Assembly: GCA_030710605.1 (NCBI GenBank)
Contig: CP092880.1
Span: 5,247,155 to 5,311,154 of the forward strand
Direction of reading: 5' to 3'
Length of the DNA: 64,000 bases
Origin: Cordylochernes scorpioides
Taxonomy: Eukaryota; Arthropoda; Arachnida; Pseudoscorpiones; Chernetidae
In this document: piece by piece, positions 45,433-56,405 of the stretch
How positions within the stretch are numbered: position 1 is the stretch's first letter
How the letters are laid out: each line of letters opens with the position of its first letter
Position numbers and translations under genes: made by a program
Notes under the pieces: generated by a model
What the model saw: the letters and a program-made list of their open reading frames with translations, nothing else
Told to the model about the DNA's origin: nothing
Databases searched by the model: none

Positions 45433-45488
45433 TTTTGAAATATTCTTACCAGATGCAATTTTATTGGCGCATTCCTGGGCCCATAACC

Positions 45489-45678
45489 TGTTGAAAAAGG
45501 AGGAATATATGAGAGGGCACTGAACACCGGAGGATTTTATTAAACCGATCACGGTAAGATAACACAACTAACTAACAACGATATTCCATCCATATAAACA
45601 CCGCAACACACCACAGAGTAACAGGTCACTGGTCAAAACAATTATATCATGAAATCCGAGAGAATTGCCATTTTAACA
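45489..45678 (-). repeat. 5' LTR of copia 2
   Basis: 190 bp with TG...CA ends. The half-tRNA primer site follows without spacer. Confidence 0.9.
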
Positions 45679-45683
45679 GCTTC

Positions 45684-46990
45684 TATCATTAGAATGCAGA
45701 AATATATAAGAAGGTATATAAAATGTATATAGAAAAAATATATTTTTGATCACAGAATTTATAAAGAATTATTTCAACAATATTTTCGCTAATATCATCC
45801 AAATTTACACAAAGTCCTTCACATGATATAATAGCATTAAACACGGTATTATATTCCGAGTAAACACTCCTAACGACACCCAGGGGGGCACCCAAAGTAT
45901 TTATTTCATCAGACTAACCAATTTAAATGGCAGAAGACTGTCAACAGGGATCGGTAAATAATGGCCGCAACACAGAAACCTTCTGCATTTTTAAGCCCGC
46001 CATCGACCTTTCACATAATTAGAGGCATAAATTCTGGAGCAGACGTAATTTACGTCCCGGGAATAGTTTAGCAGAAGATTCCCGCCAAAAGGCCATTGCT
46101 ACCAGATGTTGCCTCAGACGTAATGTCTGACTTGTTTTAGAAAATATGAGAAGAATTTTTCAAGTTAGGCTTAAACGACCGTTTTTATCTGTGATCGCTG
46201 GATTGGCGTTTTTATTTCGAAAGAAATGGCTTCATTTTAAAAAGAAAATATATATTCATAGAGTATTATTAGTTTGCTCCACAAATTTTACAATTTAGAA
46301 TATATTTTAGAATTATTCTTCTTGAAAGAAATTTATGTTTGCCTTTTTTCTTCTTTTTATTTATTCTGTTTATATATAATTAAATTACTGTAGCGTAAAC
46401 CAAGACATTTGTGTGCGCTATTTTAAATTGATATATGTTAAGTGTTATATATTAATAAATTGTAGAAAAAAATATTATTCTTTTAATTTAAATATATAAC
46501 TATATTTTGTGTTTCACATAGAGAATAATTAAACAAATAAAAACATATAAAACAGATTATTACTGTTGTATATATTTTAATTAATTGTTATCACAGAGTG
46601 TGTGTAAGCTCACAGGTAAATAGGCGCTAACCGAAACAAGAAAAGTTCCTTTGTTTTAATATTAGTTTCCTTTTTATATTTTGTTCTCTCTCTTGTAAAT
46701 CAATAAATATAATGTTTAATTAATAATTATTGGAATCAATTTCATTAGAAAATTCTAAGCAAAGTCAACAAATACTTATATTCGTTGTTTAGTGTAGGAT
46801 TAAGTTCTTTCATATTGTAGCAGATTATTTATTGTTCTATGAAAAAAAATTATTTCGATATTTGTATTTTAATACACTGTAAAATTTTCTCATTGCCTCT
46901 CTGCTATTTTATTAGTTTTAATTTGGTTTTTATACATTAAATAAATTGCCGTGTAATTCTGGAGTATTTCTTTCTTAATTTTCTACCCTA
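45684..46990. other. AT-rich, nothing recognised
   Basis: No open frame with family similarity. The frame at 45895-45689 starts in GC-richer DNA but is not recognised. Confidence 0.45.
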
Positions 46991-46997
46991 CAATATA

Positions 46998-47274
46998 CAC
47001 CTATCCCCCGATTTACACGGTAGATACGTTCCTGAGAAAAACGTGTAAATCGGGGATAGGTGTACACAGAAATAAAAATAAAATGCATTGACAGGTTAAA
47101 ATATGTAGTCAGCACATAAGCTTGGGATTCCTCGTGAGATGTGTACACAGCGCATGTGTTCAATCACAGTAGCATTTAGTATAGTGCGATAAAAACAACA
47201 AAAAAACTCATTTGGAAAACCGTGTAAAAGCGAAAACGTGTAAAACAAGTACCGTGTAAATCGAGGGATAGGTG
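46998..47274 (+). mobile_element. TIR MITE with TA duplication, copy 1
   Basis: The left end CACCTATCCCCCGATTTACA and right end TGTAAATCGAGGGATAGGTG are inverted repeats flanked by TA. The left terminus carries an inner inverted copy, so it folds on itself (46998-47064). Subterminal GTGTAAAAGCGAAAACGTGT lies near the right end. The superfamily is probably Tc1/mariner/pogo, from TA. Confidence 0.75.
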
Positions 47275-47896
47275 TATTTAAATAGTGAACTGGTTATATT
47301 TCTACCTAATTGAAATGATCTACGAGGAATGTCACAAGAATTGTCTGTTCGACGAATCAAGAAAGATTCAATCAGACGAACAAAGGCATCAGACGAGCCA
47401 TGCATATTCACCTGTTTACTCTGCACTCCAGGCTGTTTGTACTCCATTAGCGTTCACCCCTTGCATCCAATTACATCAATTACCCTACTTCAATGTGCTG
47501 GAATATATTAGATTGACGTTACTATATATATATATGTCGTTTCCAGTAGCTAGAGAAATGTATTCTATACACAGATTGTACAGTAAGGCGTGATTAAGCT
47601 GATAATATTGTTGCACCAGGCTGCGGTTTGGCAGATTCTTCAGTTTTGATTCTCTCCTCAGACGCGTCTTACATCTTTCCAGAACGTGTCTCAACCATCC
47701 TACAAGGTTAAACCAGTCAATAATAAGACAACTATATTTTTAGGTAGCACTTCGAATCTCTCTTTATTTATCACATCAAAGTTTAAAGCAGGTGGTGTAT
47801 TCAATGTATCAAAATACAAATGTTTTATAGTACATAATATTTTATAGTAATAATTTGTTTTATAATAATAAATAAATATAAAATTTAAATTTGAAA
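47275..47896. other. Spacer between two MITEs
   Basis: Short frames on both strands, none of known family. Confidence 0.4.
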
Positions 47897-47898
47897 TA

Positions 47899-48166
47899 CA
47901 CCTATACCCCGATTTACACGGTACTTGTTTTACACGTTTTCGCTTTTACACGGTTTTCCAAATAATTTTTTTTTTTTGTTATTATCGCACTAATACTAAA
48001 ATGCGATATTCAACTCTATACTACCTATGTTGAAAAGAATATTGGGAGGCTCTGATTCATGAGGGGGCGAACACCTATTCAGATTTGACAGTTTAATATA
48101 CACCTATCCCTCGATTTACACGTTTTTCTCAGGAACGTATCTACCGTGTAAATCGGGGGATAGGTG
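47899..48166 (-). mobile_element. TIR MITE with TA duplication, copy 2 (inverted)
   Basis: Same family as 46998-47274 but reversed. The simple right-type end comes first (CACCTATACCCCGATTTACA) and the self-folding end last (48094-48166). TA flanks both sides. Confidence 0.75.
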
Positions 48167-48256
48167 TATATGAAAATAATTATTATGGATAATTTAAAAA
48201 ATAGACGCATTAATCATGATGCAACAATATCTAGGAACGTGTCTCTAGGAAGGTAG

Positions 48257-48571
48257 TTGCTCCATATGTGCACTCATTACAAAACCAAAATTCCTCAGCC
48301 CATATGCAACCTCAACATTAACAGAGAATTAACGACAACAATTTCAAGAATCAGAACAGGACATTTTAAAGGAATGAAGATAAACCCAGACATGACTAGA
48401 GCCTACAGGAACTGCAATAACTGTCACAACACCCAACTCACTCCGGATCATATATACCCGGCCATCCTTGCAGCCCTCTATATGGCAGACATCAATCCAG
48501 AAGAGGACATCCATACGGACAAGGTACCTCAGTTGGCCGGTATTGTGATCAGGGTGCATGGACCGATCTGA
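48257..48571 (+). pseudogene. LINE ORF2 C-terminus
   Basis: The frame reads TTISRIRTGHFKGMKINPDM, then CNNCHNTQLTPDHIYP and VPQLAGIVIRVHGPI before the stop. This is the post-RT Cys/His region and C-terminus of a Jockey/R1-type LINE, related to but distinct from the one at 11424-11709. The RT domain is absent. Its last 14 codons and stop are the start of the following 74-bp array. Confidence 0.8.
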
Positions 48572-50363
48572 TCTGTTCCATGGACAAGACACCACCACCA
48601 CCTCAGTTGGCCGGTATTGTGATCAGGGTGCATGGACCGATCTGATCTGCTCCATGGACAAGACATCACCACCACCTCAGTTGGCCGGTATTGTGATCAG
48701 GGTGCATGGACCGATCTGATCTGCTCCATGGACAAGACACCACCACCTCAGTTGGCCGGTAGTGTGATCAGGGTGCATGGACCGATCTGATCTGCTCCAT
48801 GGACAAGACACCACCACCACCTCAGTTGGCCGGTATTGTGATCAGGGTGTATGAACCGATTTGATCTGCTCCATGGACAAGACATCACCACCACCTCAGT
48901 TGGCCGGTATTGTGATCAGAGTGCATGGACCGATCTGATCTGCTTCATGGACAAGACACCACCACCTCAGTTGGCCGGTATTGTGATCAGGGTGCATGGA
49001 CCGATCTGATCTGCTCCATGGACAAGACACCACCACCACCTCAGTTGGCCGGTATTGTGATCAGGGTGTATGAACCGATTTGATCTGCTCCATGGACAAG
49101 ACATCACCACCACCTCAGTTGGCCGGTATTGTGATCAGAGTGCATGGACCGATCTGATCTGCTTCATGGACAAGACACCACCACCTCAGTTGGCCGGTAT
49201 TGTGATCAGGGTGCATGGACCGATCTGATCTGCTACATGGACAAGACACCACCACCACCTCAGTTGGCCGGTATTGTGATCAGGGTGCATGGACCGATCT
49301 GATCTGCTTCATGGACAAGACACCACCACCACCTCAGTTGGCCGGTATTGTGATCAGGGTGCATGGACCGATCTGATCTGCTTCATGGACAAGACACCAC
49401 CACCACCTCAGTTGGCCGGTATTGTGATCAGGGTGCATGGACCGATCTGATCTGCTCCATGGACAAGACACCACCACCACCTCAGTTGGCCGGTATTGTG
49501 ATCAGGGTGCATGGACCGATCTGATCTGCTCCATGGACAAGACACCACCACCACCTCAGTTGGCCGTTATTGTGATCAGGGTGCATGGACCGATCTGATC
49601 TGCTCCATGGACAAGACACCACCACCACCTCAGTTGGCCGGTATTGTAATCAGGGTGCATGGACCTATCTGATCTGCTCCATGGACAAGACACCACCATC
49701 TCAGTTGGCCGGTATTGTAATCAGGGTGCATGGACCGATCTGATCTGTTCCATGGACAAGACACCACCACCACCTCAGTTGGCCGGTATTGTAATCAGGG
49801 TGCATGGACCTATCTGATCTGCTCCATGGACAAGACACCACCATCTCAGTTGGCCGGTATTGTAATCAGGGTGCATGGACCGATCTGATCTGTTCCATGG
49901 ACAAGACACCACCACCACCTCAGTTGGCCGGTATTGTAATCAGGGTGCATGGACCGATCTGATCTGCTCCATGGACAAGACACCACCACCACCTCAGTTG
50001 GCCGGTATTGTAATCAGGGTGCATGGACCGATCTGATCTGTTCCATGGACAAGACACCACCACCACCTCAGTTGGCCGGTATTGTAATCAGGGTGTACGG
50101 ACCGATCTGATCTGTTCCATGGACAAGACACCACCACTACCTCAGTTGGCCGGTATTGTGATCAGGGTGCATGGACCGATCTGATCTGTTCCATGGACAA
50201 GACACCACCACCACCTCAGTTGGCCGGTATTGTAATCAGGGTGTATGGACCGATCTGATCTGCTCCATGGACATGACACCACCACCACCTCAGTTGGCCG
50301 GTATTGTAATCAGGGTGCATGGACCGATCTGATCTGCTTCATGGACAAGACACCACCACCATT
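48527..50363 (+). repeat. 74-bp LINE-tail tandem array, about 25 copies
   Basis: The unit starts CCTCAGTTGGCCGGTATTGT and ends GGACAAGACACCACCACCA, with a 74-bp period (71 in copies short of one CAC). The first unit is the true 3' end of the LINE ORF2 fragment (PQLAGIVIRVHGPI, stop). Later units repeat that end. Sub-blocks of several units recur (a 3-unit pattern at 48770-49190), showing segmental amplification. Confidence 0.95.
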
Positions 50364-50364
50364 A

Positions 50365-50939
50365 CAAGGTTGTCCCAAAAGTACGTAAACACTTACAAAA
50401 AAAATGAAATACCAATATTATTCGCCGTTATGTATAATGTCTTTGTATTATGTATAAAATAATTGTATTATGTATTATTATAATAACGAAAAGATTCAAA
50501 AAGGATAAGTTTCTTTATTTGAAAATTAATTCGAGCTTTCGGGCGTAAGCTGCCCTTCTACAGGAATAATGGACACAATTTTAAGTAGTCATGTATTTAC
50601 AGTTATAAATATTTTCTTTAAATGGTTTCTCGCTGTGGTCTTGTATAGCGTGAGTGGATCGCATACCCACGTGATTTAGTTTAAATCAAAGAAAAGCCTT
50701 GATGAAGAGAGGCGTGTTGCCCCTAGAAATACTAGTTGACCAATAATTTATATCCAGTATATGCCCTATATTTATCTATACATATATATATAAGCTATTT
50801 TTTGCATATCTAGGATTATTTATGTAGAGTTTTATTATTTATTATATTATTATTATGTATATTCACAGTAATAATATTATACGCCAAGTAATAATAAAAA
50901 CAACGTTTTAAGAAAAACACGAACTTTTGAAACCACCTT
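50365..50939 (+). mobile_element. mariner-type MITE interrupted by PLE tail
   Basis: The left end AAGGTTGTCCCAAAAGTACG and right end CGAACTTTTGAAACCACCTT are inverted. The inner ATATTATTCGCCGTTATGTA and ATAATATTATACGCCAAGTA are also inverted. A PLE tail piece (about 50490-50830) lies in the middle. A sister copy at 62756-63643 is interrupted by a Helitron instead. Confidence 0.65.
50524..50562 (-). ncRNA. PLE hammerhead-like motif
   Basis: The minus strand reads CCTGTAGAAGGGCAGCTTAC, GCCCGAAAGCTCG: a stem GGGC/GCCC and GAAA, with CTGTAGA in place of CUGANGA. The same motif variant appears at 62215-62164. Confidence 0.4.
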
Positions 50940-50947
50940 ATAATAAC

Positions 50948-51690
50948 TAAAAGTGTGATATAAGAAATTGGAACTATTATAGACGCGTATGATTCTTTTT
51001 AAAAATTAAACAATCATTTATTGCCCTTACTGCAATGAAAAATTAATGGGAGAGCCTGGCTTTCATTACAGTAAGGGCAATATTTCATATGAATTTTCAA
51101 GTGAATTTACTAAAGAAGAATTGTTGAATGCAATTATGCAAGTTTTAAAACAGAGCATACAAGTGTCTCCCACCTTTATAAAATCAAATTTGAAATGATT
51201 TGAAAATGTCTTCACTAAGGCTAGGGCTTTGGTAGTAAAACATATCTCCCTACATTGCTTATTGTTGGCAGTAGTACTCAACAATTTAATCCTTAAAAAA
51301 GGTATACACCGATCAAATTAATTGCAAAAAGTTTCTTTAATATAAAATATAAAACGGTTAGCTTTCAAGCGCTAGCTCATCATCAGGCCAAGTGATTTCG
51401 CAAATTACAACAGTTTATGTGTATAGATCCTTAGTTTTGACTTGAGTTTTTTTAAAATTCAGGTTAGCAAAACCTAATGAAGCCATAAAACATAACTGTA
51501 AACATTCAAATTACACTTAAAAAATGAGTAAAAACCAATTTAGTGTTGCTCATTTAACACTAAAGTGGATTGTAAGCATATCAGCCAGCAGGTTGTGTTC
51601 TGTACAGTAAAGACAATAGATAGTATTGTTTAATTTTTGAAAAGAATCATATACAGATGGCGCTCTAATTCATTATATGATTAGTGTGAT
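50948..51690. mobile_element. Foldback MITE, disrupted
   Basis: The left arm 50948-51060 (GTGATATAAGAAATTGG to ATGGGAGAGCCTGGC) and right end 51600-51680 (TTTTTGAAAAGAATCATA, CAGATGGCGC) belong to the foldback family. The centre is unrelated AT-rich DNA (51081-51600). Confidence 0.5.
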
Positions 51691-51739
51691 ATCTTGAAGA
51701 TTACCTGACTGACATTTATATTTCTTAAATGAAAAACAC

Positions 51740-51940
51740 TTCGACCAGAAAAAGTTTTATTTCCTTAACGTTTCGGCAAAAATATTTTGTCTTCGTTAAA
51801 GAAAATAAAAATAAAGTGTTTGGCAAGGTGTTAAAATCATTTTTAACGACTTACCAAATGCTCTCTTTTTCTATTTTCTGTAACGAGGACAAAAGATTTT
51901 TGTCGAAACGTTGAGGAAAAAAACTTTTTCTGGTCGACGG
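51740..51940. ncRNA. PLE hairpin with paired hammerhead-like motifs
   Basis: The arms 51740-51800 (minus sense) and 51878-51940 (plus sense) are reverse complements. Plus reads GTAACGAGGACAAAAG, then TTTTTGTCGAAACGTTGAGG. The stem GACAAA/TTTGTC and GAAAC are intact; CTGACGA is altered by inserted bases. The second minisatellite starts at its right edge. Confidence 0.5.
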
Positions 51941-53155
51941 AGCACACATCATGAGAGGACTGAGCACACGTCACGAGAGGACTGAGCACACGTGATGAGA
52001 GGACGGAGCACACGTGATGAGAGGACGGAGCACACGTGATGAGAGGACTGAGCACACTTCATGAGAGGACGGAACACACGTGATGAGAGGACGAAGCACA
52101 CGTGATGAAAGGACGGAGCACACTTGATGATAGGACGGAGCACACTTGATGATAGGACGGAGCACACGTGATGAAAGGACGGAGCACACATGCTGAAAGG
52201 ACGGAGCACACATGCTGAAAGGACGGAGCACACATGCTGAAAGGACGGAGCACACATCATGAGAGGACTGAGCACACGTCACGAGAGGACTGAGCACACG
52301 TGATGAGAGGACGGAACACACGTGATGAGAGGACGAAGCACACGTGATGAAAGGACGGAGCACACTTGATGATAGGACGGAGCACACTTGATGATAGGAC
52401 GGAGCACACGTGATGAAAGGACGGAGCACACATGCTGAAAGGACGGAGCACACATGCTGAAAGGACGGAGCACACATGCTGAAAGGACGGAGCACACATG
52501 CTGAAAGGACGGAGCACACATGCTGAAAGGACGGAGCACACATGCTGAAAGGACGGAGCACACATGCTGAAAGGACGGAGCCAACATGCTGAAAGGACGG
52601 AGCACACATGCTGAAAGGACGGAGCACACGTGTTGAAAGGCCGGATCACACGTGTTGAAAGGACGGAGCACACGTGTTGAAAGGACGGAGCACACGTGTT
52701 GAAAGGACGGAGCACACGTGTTGAAAGGCCGGATCACACGTGTTGAAAGTACGGAGCACACGTGTTGAAAAGACGGTGCACACGTGATGAAAGGACTTAG
52801 CACACGCGCTGTAAAGATAGTAAACATAACAGTACAATATCGTGATCTACCACACGTGTTGAAAGGACGGAGCACAAATGCTGAAAGGACGGAGCACACG
52901 TGATGGCGTGACGTGAAACACGTGTTGAAAGGCCGGATCACACGTGTTGAAAGGACGGAGCACGCGTGTTGAAAGGACGGAGCACACGTGTTGAAAGGAC
53001 GGAGCACACGTGTTGAAAGGCCGGATCACACGTGTTGAAAGTACGGAGCACACGTGTTGAAAGGACGGAGCACACATGCTGAAAGGACGGAGCACACGCG
53101 CTGTAAAGATAGTAAACATAACAGTACAATATCGTGATCTACCACACGTGTCTAA
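51936..53155 (-). repeat. 22-bp minisatellite 2, about 50 copies
   Basis: The unit is close to GGACGGAGCACACGTGATGA (20 of 22 bp). Variants (GTGATGA, ATGCTGA, GTGTTGA) occur in blocks, and two blocks end with the same 50-bp unrelated segment (52800-52850, 53093-53145, with GTAAACATAACAGTACAATA), showing higher-order duplication. Long frames on minus have a 22-residue period and are artefacts. Confidence 0.95.
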
Positions 53156-53527
53156 AAGAATAAACACGGCGGCGGGATTGTATCGCTTCACAATGATGGC
53201 AGTAATAGATGTCAAATATTTGCTTTATTCTCCGACACGCCAATATGGTTTATGGGAGACTTTATTGCGAGGTGTGATATGGCCAGTTTTATAGGCCCTA
53301 AACCCGCCCTTTATGCCCCAAATAAATTAGCTTGGTCCGGAGGACTCTTAATGGCTGACGTATGGAGCTTTAATTGGGTGATGGATTCTCTGGGCTGAGA
53401 TAAACACAATATGTTGATGCTGGTTTACATAAACAACTCCATACCATAATGGAAAGAACCATTTATTTCAAATGGAATGGTAAACCACCCCTATAATATA
53501 TACATAGTTTATATATTATGATGCATT

Positions 53528-53755
53528 AGCGCGCCATCTGTTATCAAAATTCGAAACTATTATAGACGCGTATGATTCTTTTAAAAATTAAACAAATTCT
53601 ACTGCCCTTACTGTAATGGAAAAATTAATGGGAGGGTTCGCCACTAATGAGCCAGGCCCTCCCATTAATTTTTCCATTGCAGTAAGGGCAGTAGAAATTA
53701 TTTAATGTTTAAAAGAATCATACGCGTCTATAATAGTTTCGAATTTTCATAGTTT
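53528..53755. mobile_element. Foldback MITE, best-preserved short copy
   Basis: Near-perfect arms 53550-53635 and 53660-53748 include TATTATAGACGCGTATGATT, CTACTGCCCTTACTG and CCCTCCCATTAATTTT in inverse. The outer left end is GCGCGCCATCTG. Little loop remains, so transcripts would fold into a long hairpin. Confidence 0.85.
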
Positions 53756-53859
53756 ATATATAGGGATTAAGAAATAATTGAATTTTAAACCGAATTTAGT
53801 CGAGATCGTATTTTTGTATCTTCGAAGATGCGCCCAGATAAAATGGAGGTGAAAGAAAT

Positions 53860-54335
53860 TTGAAGATTTTGAGGGGAGGCGCAGTAGGTTCTGAGACAGG
53901 GGCTATAGGTACCAAGACGGGGAACATGGATACTGGGGGTGTTCTTACTAGCAAACTTTCTTTTTCCTATCCATATATACTTCTACACAAGAATGGTTGC
54001 AAGGTTTTCCCACTATCTACTAAGTGTCAACCTGCAACAACCCCAAACCACATCCTTGACTGTATTGACTCAACCATTGATGAGCTCTACTCATCCACAG
54101 CAGATACTATCAACAAGCTTTACAGACTTGATACCCTGATATGATTGAGTGGAGATAAGAAAGAAAACACATCCCCAGCAGTTACCATCAACAAGCTTTA
54201 CAAGCTTGATACCCTGATATGATTGAGTGGAGATAAGAAAGAAGACACATCCCCAGCAGACACCATCAACAAACTCTACAGACTTGATACCCTGATATGA
54301 TTGAGTGGAGATAAGAAAGAAGAAGACTTCTACAC
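53860..54335 (+). pseudogene. LINE ORF2 C-terminus followed by 81-bp tail array
   Basis: The frame 53860-54144 ends with QPATTPNHILDCIDSTIDEL, then STADTINKLYRLDTLI and stop. TPNHILDC fits the post-RT His/Cys region of LINEs. The last 17 codons, the stop and LSGDKKE then repeat about three times at 81-bp spacing (54090-54335). This locus identifies the 81-bp arrays at 13575 and 15995 as LINE ends. Confidence 0.75.
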
Positions 54336-54534
54336 AGATTTTATCTTTATTTATGAATTTAAGATGCATTATTACGTGTGATATTAAGTTACATACTCAA
54401 TTTAAATGCATAGATAGATTGAAAAACTTCAAATTTGTATCTACTTATATAATTGCCTTATTCTGTCTGTGTGAAGTTCACTGTGTGAAGTTCACGGATA
54501 GATTTTGGTCAGAATGGATAAAATAAAAAAAAAG

Positions 54535-54609
54535 TGTCAAGGGATGGGAATCGAACCTACGACCTTCCGCTTACCGGGCAGATGCCATGACCACTAGGCT
54601 ACCCTGGAC
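54535..54609 (-). tRNA. tRNA-Thr-like SINE head, copy 2
   Basis: The minus strand folds well: acceptor GTCCAGGG/CCCTTGAC, D arm GCCTAGTGGTCATGGC, anticodon stem TCTGC/GCGGA with loop CCGGTAA (GGT), and T arm GTAGG-TTCGATT-CCCAT. It is better preserved than 9861-9934. C33 replaces the normal T33 and the context is repetitive, so a SINE head is favoured over a tRNA gene. Confidence 0.55.
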
Positions 54610-54892
54610 ATATTTTTCCGTTCATAAAGTTAATATAAAGTTAATTTATTACTATGCAGTTTTCTATTTAGTCAATATACCTAAGTTCATGTTGCAAATG
54701 TAATTATCTCTATCGATTTAGTAGGTGAAATGCAAAAAAAAAAAAATCGACATGATGAAATCTTTATGAAAATTCACATTTTTATTTTTATATTTTCAAG
54801 ACACACACAGTTTGGGGCGGGACGTTTCACAAGAGTGACATCCATGGCGTCAATTTATAACGTTTTTAAAATATATACGCACTCGGGTAAAA

Positions 54893-54921
54893 CCCGGGCG
54901 TTGCCCGGGCCATTCGTCTAG
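54893..54921 (+). mobile_element. Helitron 3' terminus, family 2
   Basis: A perfect 7-bp stem CCCGGGC-GTT-GCCCGGG is followed by CCATTCGT and CTAG, then T. This is the Helitron 3' end structure. The 5' end was not located. Confidence 0.65.
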
Positions 54922-55660
54922 TTTTTATATAAATTATGAAATCAGGAAAGCGCGCAAAAAATCTGTTTTTCATACTCAACATTCTGATCACTTATCAATG
55001 AATATTAATCTATTTCTGAATAGATTCAAGAAAAACATTCTTGGCAGATTTTTAATCTTCGTTTTAAAATAGATTAATTATAACTTGAACCAAACTTTTA
55101 ATAAAGCTGTTACAAGCAGACGTGACACTGTAACAAGAAATGTTAGCGCTTTTTTAATGATAATGTCACGTATAAAATTAAGATAAACATCTGAATGATA
55201 AGGTAATTTATCTAAGACAAGAACAAATTTATTTTTATAAAAATTTCAGAGGCAATGAGGGAAGTTTATAGAGTATTAATCTTTAATTATTAAAAATGGT
55301 CTCCAGGTGAACGCTTCCCAGTTTGTCAAAGTTGGTGTTGTAACTTTGTCATAGACTCGAGTACGCTGGTTTACGATGGCACTCAATAGATCGCGTTCAC
55401 CTTTGACGTCTATTTTTACTGGAAAGGCGACCTTTGCTTCTATATTCATATATATATATTCTATATACAGTTACGAGCGTCATGCGTTCTTCATCTCTGT
55501 CACCGTTTGCTTTTTTTTTTTTTTTTTTTTTTTTGGAATGGCGCTCTCCTATTGGTTCGCTACGATGGCGCCGCCACTGCGCGAGACACCTTTTTTATTG
55601 ACTTTGCCCCCTCCCCCCCCACTCGCTCTTTGGTTTTTGTAACTATTGTGTTGGAGCGGG
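54922..55660. other. Non-coding, with long T tract
   Basis: Contains a T run at 55511-55533. No gene is recognised. Confidence 0.4.
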
Positions 55661-55666
55661 TCGCTC

Positions 55667-55812
55667 CTTAAATAAATGCATATATTAGTTAATAACTAAA
55701 TGGAATCCTCTCTTTCTTTTTCCCAGTAAGAGACGCCTACGGAAGCCAACAGTACATAGACAGATAAAGCACATAAGCATATAGTTATTAACTAATATAT
55801 GCATTTATTTAA
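55667..55812. repeat. 33-bp inverted repeat
   Basis: TTAAATAAATGCATATATTA at 55669 and its complement near 55811 enclose about 75 bp. The type is unknown. Confidence 0.7.
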
Positions 55813-55916
55813 GGCGCCAATTTATAATTGTAACAAATAGTATTTGAATAAAAACATTCAATCGGGTAAAACACGGGCGTTAATGATCCAACAGGTCCAC
55901 GTGTCTAAATTAAAAC

Positions 55917-55944
55917 ACGGGCGTTGCCCGGGTCATTCGGCTAG
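55917..55944 (+). mobile_element. Helitron 3' terminus, family 2, second copy
   Basis: CGGGC-GTT-GCCCG stem, GTCATTCGG, CTAG, then T. The related AACACGGGCGTT at 55870 lacks the second stem half and is a decayed terminus. Confidence 0.6.
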
Positions 55945-55949
55945 TCTTA

Positions 55950-56405
55950 TATAAGGAAAAGAGATTTCCTGTTTGAATTTTGATTATCGTGATTTTGGTT
56001 ATCTTGAGGATTATAGTAATGCAGTTATTTGCTGGTTCTTTTTAGTACTATATGGTATTGGTGATGCAGTCGTTGCTATAATCTTGAAAAGTAAAATAAT
56101 GAAAATAGTTTTGATATGAGATTGTTTTAATTGAGCTTTAGGATTATATAATAAACATAATTTGGTAAAAGCACTGCCTGGCTTAAGGCGAGTAGAATAA
56201 GGAGAACAAAAGATTATTTACATAATGTACAAAGGTTTTAGCCGACCAACAGGGAAGAACAACAACGAGTTTTTATAAGGGAAGCATGACCTCTGGCGGT
56301 CGATTTAGCAGAGAGAGTATTTGAATCTATGGAAATTATAATTTAAAATAAAATAATATTTTATATAACATATATATATTAAAAATATAGAAGGCATCTC
56401 CTATA
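55950..56405. other. AT-rich, nothing recognised
   Basis: No coding or repeat signal beyond A/T tracts. Confidence 0.4.

Larger units (their letters stand above)
41301..45678 (-). mobile_element. copia-type LTR retrotransposon 2, two lesions
   Basis: LTRs are 190 bp (45489-45678 is 5', 41301-41490 is 3') and both ends are flanked by GCTTC (41296-41300, 45679-45683). Directly inside the 5' LTR, minus reads GGTTATGGGCCCAGG (45488-45474), a perfect half-tRNA initiator-Met primer site. A GAGAGGAAG purine tract precedes the 3' LTR. By eye the LTRs differ at two positions. One nonsense codon and one frameshift break an otherwise complete gag-pol. Confidence 0.92.

Noticed and set aside
48527-50363. 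CRISPR-like array
   Set aside because: Units are homogeneous across their length and begin with LINE ORF2 codons.
51949-53215. Cys/Pro/His-rich repeat proteins on minus
   Set aside because: Same artefact from the second 22-bp minisatellite.
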